Source: a virus | DNA length: 33,634 nucleotides | Reading direction: 5' to 3' (one strand) | IMG/VR virus record: IMGVR_UViG_3300043466_001197 | Span: 1-33,634 of that record | Shown: piece by piece, positions 19,903-28,419 of the stretch | How the letters are laid out: each line of letters starts with the position of its first letter | Numbering within the stretch: position 1 is the first letter of the stretch | Notes under the pieces: model-generated | Told to the model about the DNA's origin: nothing | The model's database searches: none | The model's input: the letters and a program-made list of their open reading frames with translations, nothing else | Position numbers and translations under genes: made by a program

Positions 19903-21246
19903 TTAGAAGGTAGGTGTTGCTAATCCTGAACCAGAAATGATTGAGTTTGCTAATGGATAGCGCTCGCCGGTGTAGGCAGCGAATCCGTACACAACAGTTT
20001 TGATTGTGAGTGAACCTGCGCCAGTTGCATCGAATGTCAATGCGAATGGTGAACCAGGTTGCTCCCAAAGATGATTCTCGCGAGCATCAATCACATAAAT
20101 TTCATCCTGATTGGTGGTGGTTCCATAGGTGGTTCCAATGTTTGCATCAGTGATGATTGGAAGGCCAAGAAGTTGGTATCCGCTGTTGCCATAATCGGCA
20201 ACGCCAGCGCCAACACCAACGGCGTTCATTGCGCCATTTGCTGATGGAACAACAAGTGGTCGGCCAGTTGAATCAGTAGCCGCAAGCAAGAATGCAAGGC
20301 GGCGTGGGTGCATCACAACGTGAGTTGGCTTTGCAAATACGTTGCTCTCAATTTGCTGGAGCGAATCGGCCAACTTTGGATAAAGCAACGCAACTGTTGG
20401 TGCGGTGCTTGTGAAGGTGACTGCATTTCCACCTGAATTGCGAAGACCCTTGATGGTTCCGGCTGTGCCAGCGCCATTGAGGATTTGATTGTCGAGAGTG
20501 GTGTGCCATGAACGGATAAGGTCATTGACAACGAATTGGTCAATGCCAGTTCCACGCTCAATTGCTTGGCGGGAAATGTCTTGCTGACCAGCGATGGTGC
20601 GAACGTTGATTGTTAATAGTGTGTCATCAACATCTGTTTCAGAAACAGCATCGTTCTGTGTTACCTGAACAGCGGTTGAAGAACCTGTGGTCATGCGGCT
20701 GATGTTGAGGGTCATACCGGCAGCAGGTAGTGAGTGCTTGGTGGTTCCGAAATCAGCAAATGGTCGGCCAGCGCGTGCATAAGTTGCAGCAAGGTCGGTC
20801 AAATACTGTGGAACAACAAGACCTTCAAATTGAGCAGTTCCGACATCGCGGCGCTCAATGGATTCCTCACGCATGTGACGTGCAAGGCGCTCTTGTGCGC
20901 CGAAGTCGCTGCGGAATTGTGCATTGAATGCATCCTTGACGAAGGAATGGTCTGCTTGTGCGGTGTAGGTGCGTGCTTCGCGAGTTACGCGAGCAGGGGC
21001 AGATGGCATCACAACGGATGCAACAGCGGCGCGAGCTTCAGCAGCTTTTGCATCTGCATCTGCTTGTGCCTTTAAGGTTTCAATCTTTGAATCGAGCGAA
21101 CGACTTTCTTCCACCAAAGCATCATACTTGGCGGTTTCGTCAGAGGTGAGGTCTGTGCGATTCTCAGTTGCAACTGCATCGAGAATTGCATCCATCTCAG
21201 CCTTGACAGCATCGCGGCGCTCAATCACTTTGTTGATGTAAGACAT
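19903..21246 (-). CDS. Major capsid protein (HK97 fold)
   Basis: 447 residues. Residues 1-75 form a charged coiled-coil (INKVIERRDAVKAEMDAILD...SLDSKIETLKAQADADAKAAEARA), the scaffold-like delta domain removed by the prohead protease. The remainder has the phage capsid pattern: VGTAQFEGLVVPQYL, FADFGTTKHSLPAAGMTLNISRM, DISRQAIERGTGIDQFVVNDLIRSW, KPTHVVMHPRRLAFLLAATDSTGRPLV and PIITDANIGTTYGTTTNQDEIYVIDARENHLWEQPG. AGGAGA precedes the ATG. The gene follows the protease, as normal. Confidence 0.95.
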   Translation of the reverse strand: MSYINKVIERRDAVKAEMDAILDAVATENRTDLTSDETAKYDALVEESRSLDSKIETLKAQADADAKAAEARAAVASVVMPSAPARVTREARTYTAQADHSFVKDAFNAQFRSDFGAQERLARHMREESIERRDVGTAQFEGLVVPQYLTDLAATYARAGRPFADFGTTKHSLPAAGMTLNISRMTTGSSTAVQVTQNDAVSETDVDDTLLTINVRTIAGQQDISRQAIERGTGIDQFVVNDLIRSWHTTLDNQILNGAGTAGTIKGLRNSGGNAVTFTSTAPTVALLYPKLADSLQQIESNVFAKPTHVVMHPRRLAFLLAATDSTGRPLVVPSANGAMNAVGVGAGVADYGNSGYQLLGLPIITDANIGTTYGTTTNQDEIYVIDARENHLWEQPGSPFALTFDATGAGSLTIKTVVYGFAAYTGERYPLANSIISGSGLATPTF

Positions 21247-21332
21247 TTATTCTCCTGTGATTGATTGTTTGATGAAGTGGTGGCAACGACAACCTGCGGC
21301 GCGTAAAGGGTGCAGGGAAGCAACCGGCTTCA

Positions 21333-21348
21333 ATTCGGCTTTTGCCGA
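21333..21348 (-). other. Small hairpin between protease and capsid genes
   Basis: TTCGGC-AAAA-GCCGAA is a perfect six-pair stem with a four-base loop, a few bases after the protease stop at 21352. It has no U-run, so it is more likely an RNA processing or stability element that lets the capsid message outlast its neighbours than a terminator. The remaining 85 bases to the capsid start hold only the AGGAGA site. Confidence 0.5.
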
Positions 21349-21351
21349 AAA

Positions 21352-22866
21352 CTATTTGACAACATTGCGAAGCGCTTTGGCATATCGCAATGAGATTTTT
21401 CTTCCTTCTTCTTCCGTTGCTTCTGGCAGCGGGTCAATGTAGCGAAGTTCTGACATCTTGTGACCAACAAGTGTTTCGGTTGGCCGCCATCCATCGCGGA
21501 ATTCTTCCCACACGCGAATGAGAACAGCAGGGTCATCTTCTTCTGCGGTAATACTGAAATCTGAATCGGGGATTCCAAGAACCCCTTCTTCCATAATGTG
21601 TTCGATTCTTCCGCGAGCAGTTCCGCCGGATGAATCCCATTCAACAAAATCGCCGACTTCTTGTCGAGCTTCTTCTTCCATTTCTCCATTGCCAACAAGA
21701 ACCGACATGGATTCAACAGCCTTCATCACATATTCATGACCTTCTGAAAGGTCATCAAAGATTGCTTGCAAAAGCATCAAAGATTCGCCGCTGACTTCGC
21801 GACCTTCTTTGATTGCGCGGATTGCACTGGCCAACTTCTCGCGAGCTTCAACAGAAGTTGCAGGGTATGCAGGATAAGTGACAACAGAAACATCACCATC
21901 TGCAAGTGATACTTCCTTCAATGTGCGTTCGCTGCGGTCTGAGTTCCAAGCCTGACGAATAACGCGGAAGGCGAAGCTCATTTGGTCTAAATCACCACGT
22001 TGAACAAGTGCATACAAATCGCGACCTTCTGTGGTGTTTGCAATGCTTGCATCAAAGCGAAGACCAACTTCATCTTCTGTCAATGTAAGGGTTCCATTTT
22101 TGGTTCGTGCTAATGGAAGACCTTCGTGATTGATAAGCAATCGAACATCTGGCATTTCAGAAAGTGTCTTGCGAAATGCGCCCGGTGCGATTCTCTCAAC
22201 AAAAGGAAGCGGAACGGATGGATTATTGAAAACCGCTGCATATCCTGAAAGGCGCATGGTTCCATCTTCTGCTGCTCTTGCTTCAATGTTTTGAACCGCG
22301 AATGTGCGGCGCTCAATCTTTTTTGCCACTTGTTTGCTCCTTGAATTGGCGGCTTCTGCATCTAATTCGGCAACTTTGCGTTGCGCCCATTTCATTGCTC
22401 TGTCGCTCTCGCTCTTTGGATAGCCGCCCCAAAGTGCGTGTGCAACCATTCCCGGTGTTGGTTTTGTTTCATCGCCTACTTCTGGCGAATCCAAATCAAC
22501 CATGTGACGGGCAAACCATGCAGCCATTCTGCGTGCTTTGCTCTCACTCACCGACCCATCTGCCATCTCTCGCGCTTCGCGTTTGGTCTTCTCTGTTAGA
22601 CCATCGCCCCCAAAACCTTCACGAATCCATTCCAAGCCGCGCTGTGCGTTTTGTCGAATGTACGTTGGAACAGTCAAATCAACCTGGCGTTTGTTCACTT
22701 CGCCACCTGGTTCCATATCTTCTGAAATGGAAACCGCAACCATCTGGTCAATCGCATCTTGCTTGTTTTCATGACAACCAATTGTTGTGTACGAACCATC
22801 AGTTTCTTCTTTTACTGCCGCCCATCCGCTGCAATCACTTTGCTTATCGCTGATGAAATATGGCAT
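21352..22866 (-). CDS. Multidomain prohead protease (U35-type) with N- and C-terminal extensions
   Basis: 504 residues in three parts. Residues 1-50 form a small unit (CSGWAAVKEETDGSYTTIGCH). Residues 60-170 form a helical unit (VPTYIRQNAQRGLEWIREGFGGDGLTEKTKREAREMADGSVSESKARRMAAWFARH and ALWGGYPKSESDRAMKWAQRKVAELD). Residues 190-350 hold the HK97-type protease with FNNPSVPLPFVERIAPGAF, INHEGLPLART (His247), GRDLYALVQRGDLDQMSFAF (Ser297) and YPAYP. Residues about 405-490 (VGDFVEWDSSGGTARGRIEHIMEEGVLGIPD) look like the SH3/XkdF-type module seen in phage proteins. It cleaves the capsid delta domain and other prohead proteins. Usual proteases are about 200 residues, so this is a large fusion. 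Confidence 0.9.
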   Translation of the reverse strand: MPYFISDKQSDCSGWAAVKEETDGSYTTIGCHENKQDAIDQMVAVSISEDMEPGGEVNKRQVDLTVPTYIRQNAQRGLEWIREGFGGDGLTEKTKREAREMADGSVSESKARRMAAWFARHMVDLDSPEVGDETKPTPGMVAHALWGGYPKSESDRAMKWAQRKVAELDAEAANSRSKQVAKKIERRTFAVQNIEARAAEDGTMRLSGYAAVFNNPSVPLPFVERIAPGAFRKTLSEMPDVRLLINHEGLPLARTKNGTLTLTEDEVGLRFDASIANTTEGRDLYALVQRGDLDQMSFAFRVIRQAWNSDRSERTLKEVSLADGDVSVVTYPAYPATSVEAREKLASAIRAIKEGREVSGESLMLLQAIFDDLSEGHEYVMKAVESMSVLVGNGEMEEEARQEVGDFVEWDSSGGTARGRIEHIMEEGVLGIPDSDFSITAEEDDPAVLIRVWEEFRDGWRPTETLVGHKMSELRYIDPLPEATEEEGRKISLRYAKALRNVVK

Positions 22867-22875
22867 CGGCCTTCC

Positions 22876-23406
22876 TTACATGAGAAGAAGAAGTTCGTTG
22901 TCTTCTTCAAGGATAGAGAATTCAATCATACTTGTTGCACTTGCATTGAACACATTGAAAGAAAGTGCATTGCCAGTTACTACATTGACAGGCTTTTGAA
23001 CTTCTTCCTTTGGAACAAAAATGTTTGGTTGAATAAATTGAACCGAACCAGTCAGCGCATCTGTGCTTGGTGCTGGTGGTGGAAGCACATTTGCGTTTGC
23101 CAGTAAGCCGCCAAGGTCAGATGTTGCAGTGGCAAGAACTGTTCGTGTTGCTGCTGCCGTTGCTGTTAATCCACCAAAAAGCGCAGTTGCCGAATCTGGA
23201 TTGATGATGGTGGCAGTTGCTTGTGCCGTCAAACTTGCTGATGCATCTGCTGTGGCAAATGTTGTTCTTGTTGCAGTGGCCGTTGCTGTTAGCACAAAAC
23301 TGGCAGTGCCAGCGCCTTCTTCGGTAAAAGCAAAATCTCCATCTAGGCCATAACTTGTTGAATCTAGCGGTGAAACATCAAGTTGAAACCGCAGGAACTC
23401 AGCCAT
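22876..23406 (-). CDS. Hypothetical structural protein (176 aa)
   Basis: Between portal and protease genes. After SPLDSTSYGLDGDFAF come two Ala/Thr-rich segments that are internal repeats: GTASFVLTATATATRTTFATADASASLTAQATATI and LFGGLTATAAATRTVLATATSDLGGLLANA. The C-terminal part has SVQFIQPNIFVPKEEVQKPVNVVTGNALSFNVFNASATSMIEFSILEEDNELLLLM. Beta-rich with repeats, so a decoration or neck fibre protein is plausible. No family recognised. Confidence 0.62.
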   Translation of the reverse strand: MAEFLRFQLDVSPLDSTSYGLDGDFAFTEEGAGTASFVLTATATATRTTFATADASASLTAQATATIINPDSATALFGGLTATAAATRTVLATATSDLGGLLANANVLPPPAPSTDALTGSVQFIQPNIFVPKEEVQKPVNVVTGNALSFNVFNASATSMIEFSILEEDNELLLLM

Positions 23407-23415
23407 GCTTACCTA

Positions 23416-23799
23416 CTAACTGGCAACAGTAAGTGATGCGGTCAGTGAACCAGAAGGAATTGTGAAAGTATCTCCGGCGGTGTATGCGTTGCCAGTCATT
23501 GTTCCAGAGAACAAGAAGTTTCCTGTTGATGCGTTATCCCATGCAGTGAAGTATGTTGCATCTTGGCTTCCTGCAATGTTTGTCCATGAAACATCTGCAT
23601 CAGATGAAATTGAACCCCCGGATGCGGCAGCAAAAGTGCAAGCCTTGCGCGTTGTTTCGGTTGCTGCATTCGCAGTTCCATTTGCGCCGGGGTCACCGAC
23701 ATGCAATTTCACATATACGTTCGCAACAGAAAAACTTGTTGCATTCCCAACCGAATCAAGAAGCGCGTTTGCAAGGTAGGCGCTCAATCCTGTTGCCAT
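23416..23799 (-). CDS. Small virion-like protein (127 aa)
   Basis: 127 residues: GLSAYLANALLDSVGNATSFSVANVYVKLHVGDPGANGTANAATETTRKACTFAAASGGSISSDADVSWTNIAGSQDATYFTAWDNASTGNFLFSGTM and a beta end TAGDTFTIPSGSLTASLTVAS. The 'YVKLHVGDPGANGTANAATETTR' segment is typical of a small family encoded near portal or tail genes in actinophages. Probably a head decoration or minor virion protein; not proven. Confidence 0.72.
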   Translation of the reverse strand: MATGLSAYLANALLDSVGNATSFSVANVYVKLHVGDPGANGTANAATETTRKACTFAAASGGSISSDADVSWTNIAGSQDATYFTAWDNASTGNFLFSGTMTGNAYTAGDTFTIPSGSLTASLTVAS

Positions 23800-23802
23800 G
23801 TT

Positions 23803-25473
23803 TTATCCTTCCACTTCTTCTTCAATGATTCGAACAATTCTGTTGTGTTCATCGCGTTCAACTGTGCGAATCACTTTTCTTGGTGATGGCTGTTGAAGAA
23901 CAATGTTTGGTTCCACCTCAACTGTGAACTGCGGTGCATCCATGTGAACCTGTGGTGCTTCCATGTTGAGAACTGGTGCATCAACGTTGAGAACTGGCGC
24001 ATCCACACGAACTTCTGTGTTTGGAATGTTGATGATGGTTTCTGGTGCATGAACATCAACGTTTGGTGCGCTGCGCTCGCTCTTGACTTCATAAACAGCG
24101 CCAGGGTCAGTGGGGTCAATCTGCGCAACCTGCTGAAGTTGTGTTGATGGAATTCCAGTGTGCTTGATTGGCTCAATGCCAACAGCAGAAAGAACTTCGC
24201 TTGGTTCGTAGCCAACCTGAACAAGTCGTGCTGCAATTTCTGAGCGAAGATTGAATCCGACATCGCGTGCATCAGCTGCATCAATGTTCTGCAATGGCAC
24301 GCGGTATTGGTCACCGGCTTCACCAATTGGTGAAAGGTCTTCCACCGAACGCACATCGTTGAGTGAAAGGAATCCTTCACGCAAGCCTTTTGTGTATGCC
24401 TCGTAACGCTCCAATGTGGTTCCACGCAATAGTGCATCAAGATTGAATTTCACAAAACCATCGGGTTCTGGAAGTAGCGTTGAAAGTGCTTGCTCTAATC
24501 TTTCAAGCAATGGGCGCAATGAGTGCTGAACAAAAGAAAGGTTCTGTGCTTCAACAGAAGCAAATGACATCGCACCAGCAACAGGATGTCCAAGAAGTGA
24601 AATTGGAACCCGGAACAACCGGGCGATTTCTTCCACACCGAATCGGCGGGCTTCAAGCATTTGTGCATCTTGTGCATTGATGGTCAATGGTCGGAAGTCA
24701 GCGCCACCTGAAAGGATGCCAACTTTTCCTGCACGATATGGTGAAGCGTGGTCAATCTGCCAGTTGGTCACAATCTCTTTGGCTTGTTCTTCAGTCAATT
24801 CGTTTGGCGAAACGATAACGCCACCAGGGTTTGCTGCATTGCCAAAATATGATGCCGCATAAATCTCAGCAGCCATCGCACCGCCAACGCTCATGCGAGC
24901 TGCGCCGATTGGTGACAATCCAAGAAGATGTCCAGGAAGTCGGAACATTGGGATGTGCAAGATGTCATTTGGCGTGAGAACTTCAGAAACCTTGGTGTAT
25001 GAATTCCGCACTAGATAGGAAAGCGGATAACCTTCAAGATTACGGTGAATTGTTACATCATCAGGGTGGAGAACATAGAGTTCGACCACTTCTCCCATAT
25101 CATCGCGAACAGTCAGAATGAAAGCATTTCCATGAAGGTTCAACGAAGTGATGATTTGTTCGATGAATTCAAGTCTGGTGGATTCTGGATTTGGCTTGTT
25201 TATCCAAACAGGTTGTTCGCCAAATGCTGCTGCATAAGAAATGCGATTACGACCCCGGCGAACATACGCGCCAAGGGGAAGTGAAGAAATGGTGTCACCA
25301 AGTAGGCGCACGCAAGCATAGACCGCTGACATTCGAAGTGCGGTGTCAGGTGTGACATCAACACCAGCAGGGGTTGTGTAGGCAGGTCGGCCAGGAATCA
25401 GTGGTTCGACATATTGGGTGTTTGCGCTCTGTTGGCGCTTTTCAAGATTCCGCAATGATTTTGAAATGCTCAT
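23803..25473 (-). CDS. Portal protein (HK97 family)
   Basis: 556 residues. Motifs in order: VTPDTALRMSAVYACVRLLGDTISSLPLGAYVR (40-72), LNLHGNAFILTVRDDMGEVVELYVLHPDDVTI (111-142), NDILHIPMFRLPGHLLGLSPIGAAR (169-193), NPGGVIVSP (215-223), QMLEARRFGVEEIARLFRVPISLLGHP (271-297) and FVKFNLDALLRGTTLERYEAYTKGLREGFLSLNDVRSVEDLSP (340-382), the standard portal set. Residues 471-520 add a C-terminal run of seven-residue VxAPx repeats (NVDAPVL, NMEAPQV, HMDAPQF) not part of the core. The dodecameric portal is the DNA entry door of the head. Confidence 0.95.
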   Translation of the reverse strand: MSISKSLRNLEKRQQSANTQYVEPLIPGRPAYTTPAGVDVTPDTALRMSAVYACVRLLGDTISSLPLGAYVRRGRNRISYAAAFGEQPVWINKPNPESTRLEFIEQIITSLNLHGNAFILTVRDDMGEVVELYVLHPDDVTIHRNLEGYPLSYLVRNSYTKVSEVLTPNDILHIPMFRLPGHLLGLSPIGAARMSVGGAMAAEIYAASYFGNAANPGGVIVSPNELTEEQAKEIVTNWQIDHASPYRAGKVGILSGGADFRPLTINAQDAQMLEARRFGVEEIARLFRVPISLLGHPVAGAMSFASVEAQNLSFVQHSLRPLLERLEQALSTLLPEPDGFVKFNLDALLRGTTLERYEAYTKGLREGFLSLNDVRSVEDLSPIGEAGDQYRVPLQNIDAADARDVGFNLRSEIAARLVQVGYEPSEVLSAVGIEPIKHTGIPSTQLQQVAQIDPTDPGAVYEVKSERSAPNVDVHAPETIINIPNTEVRVDAPVLNVDAPVLNMEAPQVHMDAPQFTVEVEPNIVLQQPSPRKVIRTVERDEHNRIVRIIEEEVEG

Positions 25474-25613
25474 TCACTTGCTCTTTCTGCAATCCATACG
25501 ATGAAACCGCCAAGGCCAATCAATGCAACCGGAACTGAAACCATGAGCAGACCGGCTGCGGCTATCGCCAAGCCAATCATCTCCACACCAATCAGAATCC
25601 AACTTTTCTTCAT
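25470..25613 (-). CDS. Small membrane protein (47 aa)
   Basis: ATG 25613 directly after the large terminase stop, TGA overlapping the portal ATG. MKKSWILIGVEMIGLAIAAAGL and PVALIGLGGFIVWIAERASE form two hydrophobic helices joined by a short turn. A hydrophobic mini-protein between terminase and portal occurs in several actinophages; its role is unknown. Confidence 0.7.
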   Translation of the reverse strand: MKKSWILIGVEMIGLAIAAAGLLMVSVPVALIGLGGFIVWIAERASE

Positions 25614-27194
25614 TTATGTCCTCACAGAGAAATATCTTGCAACGGGTTTTGCTTTTTCTTGTGGTTGTGTTGCTCTGTCGTAGCCAAAAATTGCTGCAAC
25701 AGCTGCATCCACCTTGCGTTTGGAAGATGCCTTGGCAACCATCACGCCACGCGAAGATTGCTTGGTGACACAGTTTCCGATATGCCGCGCAAGTCTTTCA
25801 TCACCATCATGAGTGAATGATTGGTTCATTACTGCTTCAAAAAATTTCTGTGTTGCGGGAACCATACGTTCTGCGCTGTTGGGATAACTGACAACTGGCA
25901 ATCCATCTTCATCCAAAAGCATCATGGTTCTTTGCCAGCGTGCCGGGTCGAAGACTACTTCGCGAACTTGATAGTTGGATTCGCGGCAAGCATTGATGAT
26001 GGTTTGTTCAACTTCTGCAACGGGAACATGCCAACTGGAATCTGCATCTGCTGGTTTTTCCCAAATATCAACAACCATCAAATGCGGCTTTTCGCCACCT
26101 AGCATCCACGCAATCAACGCTGTTGAATCGTTACTGAATGCACCATCAAATGCCAGAATGACTGTTTCACCTGGTATTGGGTCGCGGTCTTTGTCGGCCA
26201 GTGCATCCCATGAACCATCAGGAAGCCAAGCGGTTGAAGTGCTGACAAACATGTTCATGCGCTTGGTTTTGAATTCTGCTTCTGGCGTTCTCAAAACTGC
26301 GCTGTGAAAATCTTCTGCATCCACGATGTCATTGAAGCCGGGGTTGGCTTCCGCCCATGCCAGTGGGTCTTTGAAGTTGGCATCGGCGCTCGCCGGTTCC
26401 CACCATGCAAAGAAAAATGACGGGTCATCAATTTCGCCACTGATGATTCGCTTGCCGTATTCGTAAAGCGAGAAGCACAGTGAATCTTGGCCGTTGGCTG
26501 CTGTTTTGACACCGGCGGTTGTGATTCCAAAAAGCAAGGAATCTGCGCGAGCGCCACCAGCAAGTGACATGACATCCCAAAGTTCTCGCGTGGGTTGTGC
26601 GTGAACTTCATCGAAGATGATGACTGGCGAAGGGTTCAAACCTTCTTTGGTGTAAGCCTCAGCAGATAGAACGCGATAGACCGAACCTTTGTCTGGAAAT
26701 TCGATGGCATCACGATACAACTTGAACATCCGCGAAAGTTCGTCATCCAACTCAACCATCCGCCGCGCTGTTCCAAAAACGATTCGTGCTTGGTCGCGGT
26801 CTGCTGCACAAGAAAGAATTTCTGAACCTTGGCCGCCTAGTGTTAAACCTGCAAGACCAACACCGGCTGCCAATTGCGACTTGCCATTTTTGCGTGCCAT
26901 ACCAACGAGTGCTGCGCGATGTTTGAATCTTCCATCAGGTCGGCGTGCGAGCAGATGTGAAAGTAATTCGGTTTGGAAAGGTCGAAGCTGAAGCAGTTCA
27001 CCTGCTGGTGCTGCAATCGAATCTTTGGTGACCCTGCAAACTGTTTCAATGAAGGCTGAATAAAGTTCACCATCACCACGTTTTTGGTCAGATGCCGAAA
27101 CTGGTGTCAGCCATCGTGGTGGCCAGGTGTTATTAGCGGCTCTCTTTTTGCCGGATGAGTTCTTCAAGTGCTGTTGCCCGCCGTACTTCTGCAA
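25614..27194 (-). CDS. terL: Terminase large subunit
   Basis: About 526 residues: ATPase with GMARKNGKS (98-106, deviant Walker A), VIIFDEVHA (191-199, Walker B) and the coupling ITTAG (224-228), then a nuclease with AFDGAFSNDST (Asp350 metal ligand) and a C-terminal KRKVDAAVAAIFGY (Asp near 503). It packages DNA through the portal. The start is uncertain: the frame begins with a TTG at 27194 lacking a good ribosome site, and another TTG at 27167 is possible; both overlap the small terminase. The conserved part begins near residue 22 (TWPPRWLTP). Confidence 0.94.
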   Translation of the reverse strand: MQKYGGQQHLKNSSGKKRAANNTWPPRWLTPVSASDQKRGDGELYSAFIETVCRVTKDSIAAPAGELLQLRPFQTELLSHLLARRPDGRFKHRAALVGMARKNGKSQLAAGVGLAGLTLGGQGSEILSCAADRDQARIVFGTARRMVELDDELSRMFKLYRDAIEFPDKGSVYRVLSAEAYTKEGLNPSPVIIFDEVHAQPTRELWDVMSLAGGARADSLLFGITTAGVKTAANGQDSLCFSLYEYGKRIISGEIDDPSFFFAWWEPASADANFKDPLAWAEANPGFNDIVDAEDFHSAVLRTPEAEFKTKRMNMFVSTSTAWLPDGSWDALADKDRDPIPGETVILAFDGAFSNDSTALIAWMLGGEKPHLMVVDIWEKPADADSSWHVPVAEVEQTIINACRESNYQVREVVFDPARWQRTMMLLDEDGLPVVSYPNSAERMVPATQKFFEAVMNQSFTHDGDERLARHIGNCVTKQSSRGVMVAKASSKRKVDAAVAAIFGYDRATQPQEKAKPVARYFSVRT

Positions 27195-27594
27195 CCCCCA
27201 GTTGCGACCTGCTCACAGGATTGAAGCCCAAAACTGTCAGCGATTTCTGCAATGCATCAGAGAACGATACCAACAACTTTCCGTCTGCAACATCTCTTGT
27301 TGTTCGATAAACCTGCCGCGCAAGTGCAACATCGTCAGCCAATCGGCAAGCGCTTTCCACTTGCTTCATGTCGCTGATTGGTGAAAGCCAAGTGATTGCG
27401 GTGTTCCAAGTTTTTTCCCAAAGGTCGCGACCTTCAAGCCCAAGGTCGGTTGGTGGTTCGGGAACCGATGTTGCCATTGGCAAAACTGTGACTGTTGCAA
27501 TCTCAGGAAGTTTGCGCCCACCCGAATCGGTGCTTGGCGTTCTGCCGGTTTTGCGCTTTTGCTCAATCGGCTTTGGCGGTCTTCCTGCTGGCAT
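27133..27594 (-). CDS. terS: Terminase small subunit (P27-type)
   Basis: 153 residues from ATG 27594 (MPAGRPPKPIEQKRKTGRTPSTDSGGRKLP), preceded by AAAGGA. The basic, Pro-rich start GRPPKP...K..GR... and the helical body (LGLEGRDLWEKTWNTAITWLSPISDMKQVESACRLADDVALAR ... LQKSLTVLGFNPVSRSQLGV) match P27-family small terminases, which recognise the packaging site and feed DNA to the large subunit. The in-frame ATG at 27645 is rejected in favour of the one with a ribosome site. Confidence 0.85.
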   Translation of the reverse strand: MPAGRPPKPIEQKRKTGRTPSTDSGGRKLPEIATVTVLPMATSVPEPPTDLGLEGRDLWEKTWNTAITWLSPISDMKQVESACRLADDVALARQVYRTTRDVADGKLLVSFSDALQKSLTVLGFNPVSRSQLGVAEVRRATALEELIRQKESR

Positions 27595-27772
27595 GTCCGT
27601 TTTTTCCTTTTTGTTTTTGTTGTCATAAAAAATCACAAATAACACATAAATCCGAAATCATAAATTCTGAGATTTTCTGCGTTATTGGGTACGCGGGGTC
27701 TTTGTCGGTTATACAACCCGCAAAATAGGCGGGTACTGGGGGATGCCCGGAAGGGGGTATATGTGGGGGTTT
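27595..27772 (-). other. Non-coding interval between HNH and terminase genes; candidate cos/promoter region
   Basis: The 178-base gap has no convincing ORF. It is GC-rich near 27720-27772 (runs of five or six G on the plus strand) and AT-rich near 27600-27670. A six-pair stem ACCCGC/GCGGGT with a seven-base loop (27716-27721 with 27729-27734) is the clearest structure. On the minus strand TTATGATTT, TTATGTGTTATTTG and TTTTTTATGAC form AT-rich tracts that could hold a promoter for the terminase. An HNH gene next to a small terminase is typical of cos-type phages, so the cohesive-end site may lie here. No sharper call is possible. Confidence 0.45.
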
Positions 27773-28063
27773 CTACCTTCTGCCCGAATTGTGACTTCTG
27801 CACAAAACGCGAAGATTTGACCAAACCGAAATGCCGCCATCAGACAAAGGAATGATGTGGTCAGTGGTGAGGTCTTTGGTCGTGCCGCACATTTCACAGA
27901 AGGGATGGGCGGCAATCATTTCTTTTGACATCTTCTGCCACGCCGACCCATAACCTCTTTGAGTTGATGATGGGCGATTGCGTTCTTTGATTCGTTGGCA
28001 AGCTGTGCAACGTGTTGAACGTGTGAGCGATTGGCAGTCCACACATGGACGATTCATCTTCAT
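27773..28063 (-). CDS. HNH endonuclease
   Basis: 96 residues from ATG 28063, overlapping the endonuclease VII stop as ATGA. Zinc knuckles CVDC (7-10) and CTAC (19-22) come first, then FCEMCG (55-60), TTDHIIPLSDGG with D68-H69, N83 (SNLRVLC) and H91 (CRSHNSGRR), i.e. the full HNH fold with its structural zinc. In long-tailed cos phages such an HNH protein next to terminase stimulates specific genome cleavage in packaging. The upstream in-frame ATG at 28153 is rejected. Confidence 0.92.
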   Translation of the reverse strand: MKMNRPCVDCQSLTRSTRCTACQRIKERNRPSSTQRGYGSAWQKMSKEMIAAHPFCEMCGTTKDLTTDHIIPLSDGGISVWSNLRVLCRSHNSGRR

Positions 28064-28419
28064 GGCTTGTGGGTGCGTAGGTACTGGATAGCTTTGGTCA
28101 TTGTGTTTGGATTGTCTTTGAAATATCCAATTCCAAAATTGCATCGAACACAAAGCAATCCACGAAACTTTCCAGTGTTGTGGTCATGGTCAATGCTGAA
28201 CTTTCTTCCATGCTCTACTTCACCAACACCACAGATTGCGCACAATCCATTTTGTTCTGCAATCTTTTGTTCGTAATAATCAAGCGACTTCTTGCGGTAA
28301 CTCTTTCGACATTCCAGGCACATTCGCATTCTGTTTGTGCCGTTATTGCCTTTGGTCGTGTAGAAGTTATCTGTTGTTTTTATTTGCTGACAATGTGAAC
28401 ACTTATGTTCAGAAGTCAT
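28060..28419 (-). CDS. Endonuclease VII-like recombination endonuclease
   Basis: 119 residues from ATG 28419 (MTSEHKCSHCQQIK). An N-terminal CxxC unit (CSHC ... CLEC) precedes AEQNGLCAICGVGEVEHGRKFSIDHDHNTGKFRGLLCVRCNFGIGYFKDNPNTMTKAIQYL, the recombination endonuclease VII (His-Me finger) core with zinc Cys pairs, the DHDH motif and the N-x-G-x-G-x-F-x-D-N end. It resolves branched DNA and clears concatemers before packaging. It stands in line with the HNH nuclease and terminases. Confidence 0.92.
   Translation of the reverse strand: MTSEHKCSHCQQIKTTDNFYTTKGNNGTNRMRMCLECRKSYRKKSLDYYEQKIAEQNGLCAICGVGEVEHGRKFSIDHDHNTGKFRGLLCVRCNFGIGYFKDNPNTMTKAIQYLRTHKP

Noticed and set aside
22278-22853. 191-codon plus-strand ORF
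   Set aside because: Antisense to the well-supported protease gene; Cys/Leu/Ser/Pro-rich sequence typical of shadow frames.
26291-26611. Second minus-strand frame within the large terminase
   Set aside because: A shadow of the terminase gene; no ribosome site or motif.
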